NCBI RefSeq assembly: GCF_900232945.1
Contig: NZ_OCTU01000005.1
Coordinates: 118,771 to 182,770 of the forward strand
From: Urinicoccus timonensis
Lineage (GTDB): Bacteria > Bacillota > Clostridia > Tissierellales > Peptoniphilaceae
DNA: 64,000 nt
Direction of reading: 5' to 3'
Shown here one piece after another: positions 61,277-64,000 of this stretch. Position 1 is the first letter of the stretch. Each line of letters begins with the position of its first letter. Below the pieces are notes generated by a model, which was not told the origin of the DNA, searched no databases, and saw only the letters and a list, made by a program, of their open reading frames with translations. The position numbers were made by a program, and so were the translations under genes.

Positions 61277-62467
61277 TTACTTAGTTAATTCTAAAGTTTC
61301 CTTGGCAATCATTAATTCTTCATTGGTAGGAATTACAAAGATTGGACAAGAGGAATCATCAGTACTGATTAATTGAGCTTTACCTCGAACATTATTTCTT
61401 TCAGCATCAATCTTTAAGCCAAGATTTTTCAAGCCTGCAATAATGGATTCCCGCATAGAAATGGAGTTTTCTCCAACGCCAGCTGTAAAGACAATTCCAT
61501 CTACATGGTCCATTGTTCCATAGTAAGCTCCAATGTATTTACGAACCTTTGCTTCAAAGATATCTAGAGCTAATTGAGCTCTATGTTCTGAACTTGCAGC
61601 ATCTTCTAAGTCTCTAAAGTCACTGCTAACTCCACTAATGCCTAGAACACCTGATTTTTTGTTTAATAGGGTGTTCATGTCATTTGGATTCATGTTTTCC
61701 TTGTCCATGATAAATGGAATGATTGCTGGGTCTAGGTCTCCAGTACGGGTTCCCATAACTAGACCTTCCAAGGGAGTAAAGCCCATGGTTGTATCATAGC
61801 TTTTTCCATTTACAACAGAAGTAATACTTGATCCATTTCCTAAATGGCAAGTAATCAAATTCACTTGATCTGCAGGTTTGTTTAATAATTTAGCAGCTTC
61901 TTCTGTGATGAATTTATGGCTTGTTCCGTGGAAGCCATAGCGACGAATCTTATATTTTTGATAATATTCATAGGGAAGAGCATAGATGTAGTTCTTTTCA
62001 GGCATGGTTTGATGGAAAGCCGTATCGAAAACAGCTACTTGGGGAACTCCCTTCATAAGTTCACTACAAGCTTCAATTCCCATGATGTTTGGTGGGTTGT
62101 GAAGTGGTGCTACTTCCACATTGTCGTTAATAGCCTTCATAACTTGGTCATCAATAACAACTGAATCTGCGAAAGATTCTCCCCCATGGACAACCCGATG
62201 ACCTACTGCTTGAATTTCATCCAAGGATGCAATTGCCCCATAGTTTTTATCTGTTAAAGAATTTAAAACTAATTCAAGAGCGCGTTTGTGATCTTTCATA
62301 GCTTCTTGAATCTTAACTTCTTCCTTACCAATAGTTTCATGTTTGATTTGAGAACCTTCAATACCAATTCGTTCTACTAAACCCTTGGCCAATACATTTT
62401 CATTTTTCATATCAATTAATTGATATTTTAAAGATGAACTTCCACAGTTAATTACTAAAATATTCAT
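61277..62467 (-). CDS. ackA: Acetate kinase
   Basis: A 396-residue ATP-forming acetate kinase: acetyl phosphate plus ADP to acetate plus ATP, a main energy step in anaerobes. [14 protein letters not shown] (phosphate 1), [48 protein letters not shown], and [10 protein letters not shown] are all present. The pta gene is not in view. It has its own promoter and faces tmcAL, which uses acetate. Confidence 0.97.
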   Translation of the reverse strand: MNILVINCGSSSLKYQLIDMKNENVLAKGLVERIGIEGSQIKHETIGKEEVKIQEAMKDHKRALELVLNSLTDKNYGAIASLDEIQAVGHRVVHGGESFADSVVIDDQVMKAINDNVEVAPLHNPPNIMGIEACSELMKGVPQVAVFDTAFHQTMPEKNYIYALPYEYYQKYKIRRYGFHGTSHKFITEEAAKLLNKPADQVNLITCHLGNGSSITSVVNGKSYDTTMGFTPLEGLVMGTRTGDLDPAIIPFIMDKENMNPNDMNTLLNKKSGVLGISGVSSDFRDLEDAASSEHRAQLALDIFEAKVRKYIGAYYGTMDHVDGIVFTAGVGENSISMRESIIAGLKNLGLKIDAERNNVRGKAQLISTDDSSCPIFVIPTNEELMIAKETLELTK

Positions 62468-62504
62468 TCAATTCCTCCTAAATAAAGCTCATTACACTCG
62501 TACT

Positions 62505-62534
62505 ATTATACCATTAACCCTTGGTTTTTATCAA
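62505..62534 (-). promoter_or_regulatory. Promoter of ackA
   Basis: On the minus strand, -35 TTGATA (62529-62534), spacer 18, and consensus -10 TATAAT (62505-62510). Confidence 0.85.
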
Positions 62535-62554
62535 GCAAAAAAGAAGAATCTCCG

Positions 62555-62583
62555 TTGCAATTCCAAGAATCATTGGATAAAAT
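62555..62583 (+). promoter_or_regulatory. Promoter of tmcAL
   Basis: On the plus strand, -35 TTGCAA (62555-62560), spacer 17, and -10 TAAAAT (62578-62583), 26 bases before the start codon. It is divergent from the ackA promoter. Confidence 0.75.
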
Positions 62584-62609
62584 AGAAACAAAGAAAAAAG
62601 GAGCTTCCC

Positions 62610-63734
62610 ATGATTATAGGTGTTATTGCAGAATACAATCCCTTTCACAATGGTCATTACTACCATCTTCAAAAATTAAAAAAAACCTATCCTGAGTCTA
62701 AAATTCTAATCTGTATGGTAGGCCACTTTAGCCAAAGGGGAGAACCCACCATTTTAGATAAATGGACCAGAGCAGGCTGCGCCATCCAAGCAGGAGCCGA
62801 TATGGTCTTTGAATTGCCCTTCGCCTTGGCCACATCCAAGGCCGAAAGCTACGCCCAAGCTGGGACCCTTCTTTTAAAAAGTCTGGGAGCCCAATATCTC
62901 TCTTTTGGTAGTGAGTTTCCTGATCCTAAAAGCTATTTAAATCTGGCTAGAAAAATTATGAAGGCCAAAGAAGACCTCGACTTCCAAGGTCTTCTCAAAC
63001 AGGCTTCTTTGCCAAGAGCCCTCCAGACTTGGATTGACCTGTCTAAAGAAGAACAAGCCATCCTTCAAAGTCCCAACGATATCCTGGCCTTGGAATACTG
63101 CCAGGCCATTCTCAACTTTGGGCTTGATTTAAATCTATTGCCAATTCCACGTCTCCACCAAGATAACCCCTACAAGATTTTCATCCATTCAGCAAGTCAA
63201 CTCCGAAAATGGGCCCAAAGCCAGGACCAAGAAAAGGGAATTCAGTCTATGCCCTCTTTTTCCTACCTCCCTTACAAAGAAACTGATTTTTCCTATGAGG
63301 CTAAATTGAAACAGCTCTTTATCTACAACCACCACTTTCATCAAAGCCAAGGCCGCATCCTTCAAGACCCAGGCATCAACCACTACCTCTATAAAAATTG
63401 GGTGGTAGAAAATCGCCCCTTAAAAGATCTTTCGACTAAAAAATACACCCAGGCCCGTTTACAAAGAGACTTAGTCCATTTAGTTTTCGACCTTAGTTTA
63501 AAAGACCAAAAGGATCTTCTGACCCAGGTTCAAGACTACCATAGACTCTTAGCGGCTAGAAAAAATTCCCTGACCTATTTACGCCCCTACAAGCTTCAAA
63601 CTAGGTTTGTCAAAGGCTTGGACTCCTCTCTTTCCAATATTTATCAAATGTCCTTAAAAGAAACCATCCTGAGAAATCTCTTATTAGAAAACCAGGCTCC
63701 TTCCGATTATACAAAAAGTCCCTTAATCCTATAA
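62610..63734 (+). CDS. tmcAL: tRNA(Met) cytidine acetate ligase TmcAL (YlbM)
   Basis: It makes N4-acetylcytidine at the wobble base of elongator tRNA-Met from ATP and acetate. The 374-residue protein starts IIGVIAEYNPFHNGHYYH, with the HxGH nucleotidyltransferase motif. GHFSQRGEPTILDKWTRA, GADMVFELPFALATSKAESYA and ILALEYCQAIL follow. The C-terminus SDYTKSPLIL has the expected 'DYT..P' end, so the gene is complete although the IS end is only about 19 bases away. Its neighbours match the ylbM-ylbN-rpmF grouping of B. subtilis. The start follows AAGGAG. Confidence 0.93.
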   Translation: MIIGVIAEYNPFHNGHYYHLQKLKKTYPESKILICMVGHFSQRGEPTILDKWTRAGCAIQAGADMVFELPFALATSKAESYAQAGTLLLKSLGAQYLSFGSEFPDPKSYLNLARKIMKAKEDLDFQGLLKQASLPRALQTWIDLSKEEQAILQSPNDILALEYCQAILNFGLDLNLLPIPRLHQDNPYKIFIHSASQLRKWAQSQDQEKGIQSMPSFSYLPYKETDFSYEAKLKQLFIYNHHFHQSQGRILQDPGINHYLYKNWVVENRPLKDLSTKKYTQARLQRDLVHLVFDLSLKDQKDLLTQVQDYHRLLAARKNSLTYLRPYKLQTRFVKGLDSSLSNIYQMSLKETILRNLLLENQAPSDYTKSPLIL

Positions 63735-63780
63735 GAAAACCTCTTTACCAATTGTAGAGTGACCCCATAAAGTTGGACCT

Positions 63781-63818
63781 AATCGAGTAAGCATTTCGCT
63801 TACTCGATTTTGTTTTTA
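63781..63818 (+). terminator. Terminator inside the IS end, against plus-strand readthrough
   Basis: A twelve-base perfect stem AATCGAGTAAGC/GCTTACTCGATT with a five-base loop is followed by TTTTGTTTTT on the plus strand. It stops transcripts from tmcAL entering the element as antisense to the transposase. It could also serve the transposase weakly on the minus strand. Confidence 0.85.
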
Positions 63819-63831
63819 CATAACATTCGTT

Positions 63832-64000
63832 CTATGCGGATTGCATGCGTTCACGGTATTGCTTTGGACTTAGACCTCCTAACTTTTCTTTGATTCGATC
63901 TTCGTTGTAGTAACGGATATATTGCTCAATTGCCTGCACCAGTTCTTCACGACTACGGTAATTGTGGCCATAGTAGATTTCTCTTTTCAATAGGCTAAAG
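63832..64000 (-). CDS. IS3-family transposase OrfB, C-terminal 56 residues (cut by window edge)
   Basis: The frame, open from the window edge, reads KREIYYGHNYRSREELVQAI, then EQYIRYYNEDRIKEKLGGLSP and a stop at 63832-63834. This is the typical end of IS150-group transposases: 'E.YI.fYN..Ri...L...sP..yr'. The DDE residues are upstream, outside, so activity cannot be judged. Codon and base use look less AT-rich than in neighbouring genes. Confidence 0.9.
   Translation of the reverse strand, partial: FSLLKREIYYGHNYRSREELVQAIEQYIRYYNEDRIKEKLGGLSPKQYRERMQSA

Larger units (their letters stand above)
63753..64000 (-). mobile_element. IS3-family (IS150-group) insertion sequence, 3' end (cut by window edge)
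   Basis: The element's right end begins near 63753, with TGTAGAGTGACCCCATAAAG followed by TTGGAC. That is an IS150-type terminal repeat: TG start, CCCC, AAAGTTGGAC. It contains a terminator pointing outward on the plus strand and the transposase end. The rest is outside the window, so the target duplication cannot be checked. Confidence 0.85.

Noticed and set aside
61267..61282. AGTAAGT/ACTTACT palindrome as ackA terminator
   Set aside because: A short stem with a two-base centre and no T tract; it is unlikely to terminate transcription.

Overview
This window is a low-GC, Gram-positive housekeeping region. Nearly all genes are on the minus strand, which suggests one replichore with co-oriented transcription. 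Evidence for a Bacillota host: a PolC-type polymerase with an embedded exonuclease, ThiI without a rhodanese domain, YlxM-Ffh, KhpA, RnpM (YlxR), strong AGGAGG ribosome sites, TTGACA/TATAAT promoters and intrinsic terminators. The gene order (rpsB-tsf-pyrH-frr-uppS-cdsA-rseP-ispG-polC-rimP-nusA-infB-rbfA-nrnA-truB-ribF-rpsO-pnp) is clostridial rather than bacillar. A member of the Tissierellia/Peptoniphilaceae (anaerobic cocci) is my inference; no species is claimed.

Layout. 1-5,300: end of cinA, then pgsA, rimO, ftsK and dut. 5,300-15,330: translation and RNA genes, pnp back to rimP. 15,400-26,100: polC, ispG, rseP, cdsA, uppS, frr, pyrH, tsf, rpsB. 26,200-28,010: a plus-strand M29 aminopeptidase, then a His-Lys-Leu tRNA cluster. 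28,100-29,900: rdgB and a cell-wall amidase. 30,000-42,080: one long run, read HAD phosphatase-rbgA-rnhB-yraN-comM-dprA-topA-pilB-pilC-prepilin-prepilin peptidase-pilM/N-like. This joins DNA-processing genes to a minimal type IV pilus / competence pseudopilus. 42,300-46,050: cysteine desulfurase, thiI, lemA and a TPM-domain protein. 46,100-47,130: a plus-strand RNase H-like gene and tRNA-Ile/tRNA-Gly. 47,200-51,070: rplS, trmD, rimM, khpA, rpsP, ffh, ylxM. 51,160-60,300: alr, ftsY, smc, a radical SAM gene, rnc, acpP, plsX. 60,490-62,470: rpmF, a DUF177 gene and ackA. 62,610-63,734: plus-strand tmcAL. The window ends inside an IS3-family element.

Most of the window is conserved core. The least ordinary observations are as follows. 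The pilM-like gene is split by a -1 frame change at an A6 run that fits a slippery heptamer directly before the stop codon. The plus-strand RNase H-like gene has lost the expected catalytic acidic pair. Terminator-like hairpins abut the Shine-Dalgarno of the next gene at five junctions (dut, pnp, rimP, uppS, tsf), including the leader of the nusA operon. Several palindromes have no assigned role. I found no CRISPR array, prophage, toxin-antitoxin or defence system. Start codons were re-chosen from ribosome sites for dut, infB, rnpM, ispG, rseP, rpsB, prepilin peptidase, the pilM-like fragment, dprA, rnhB, cysteine desulfurase and smc.
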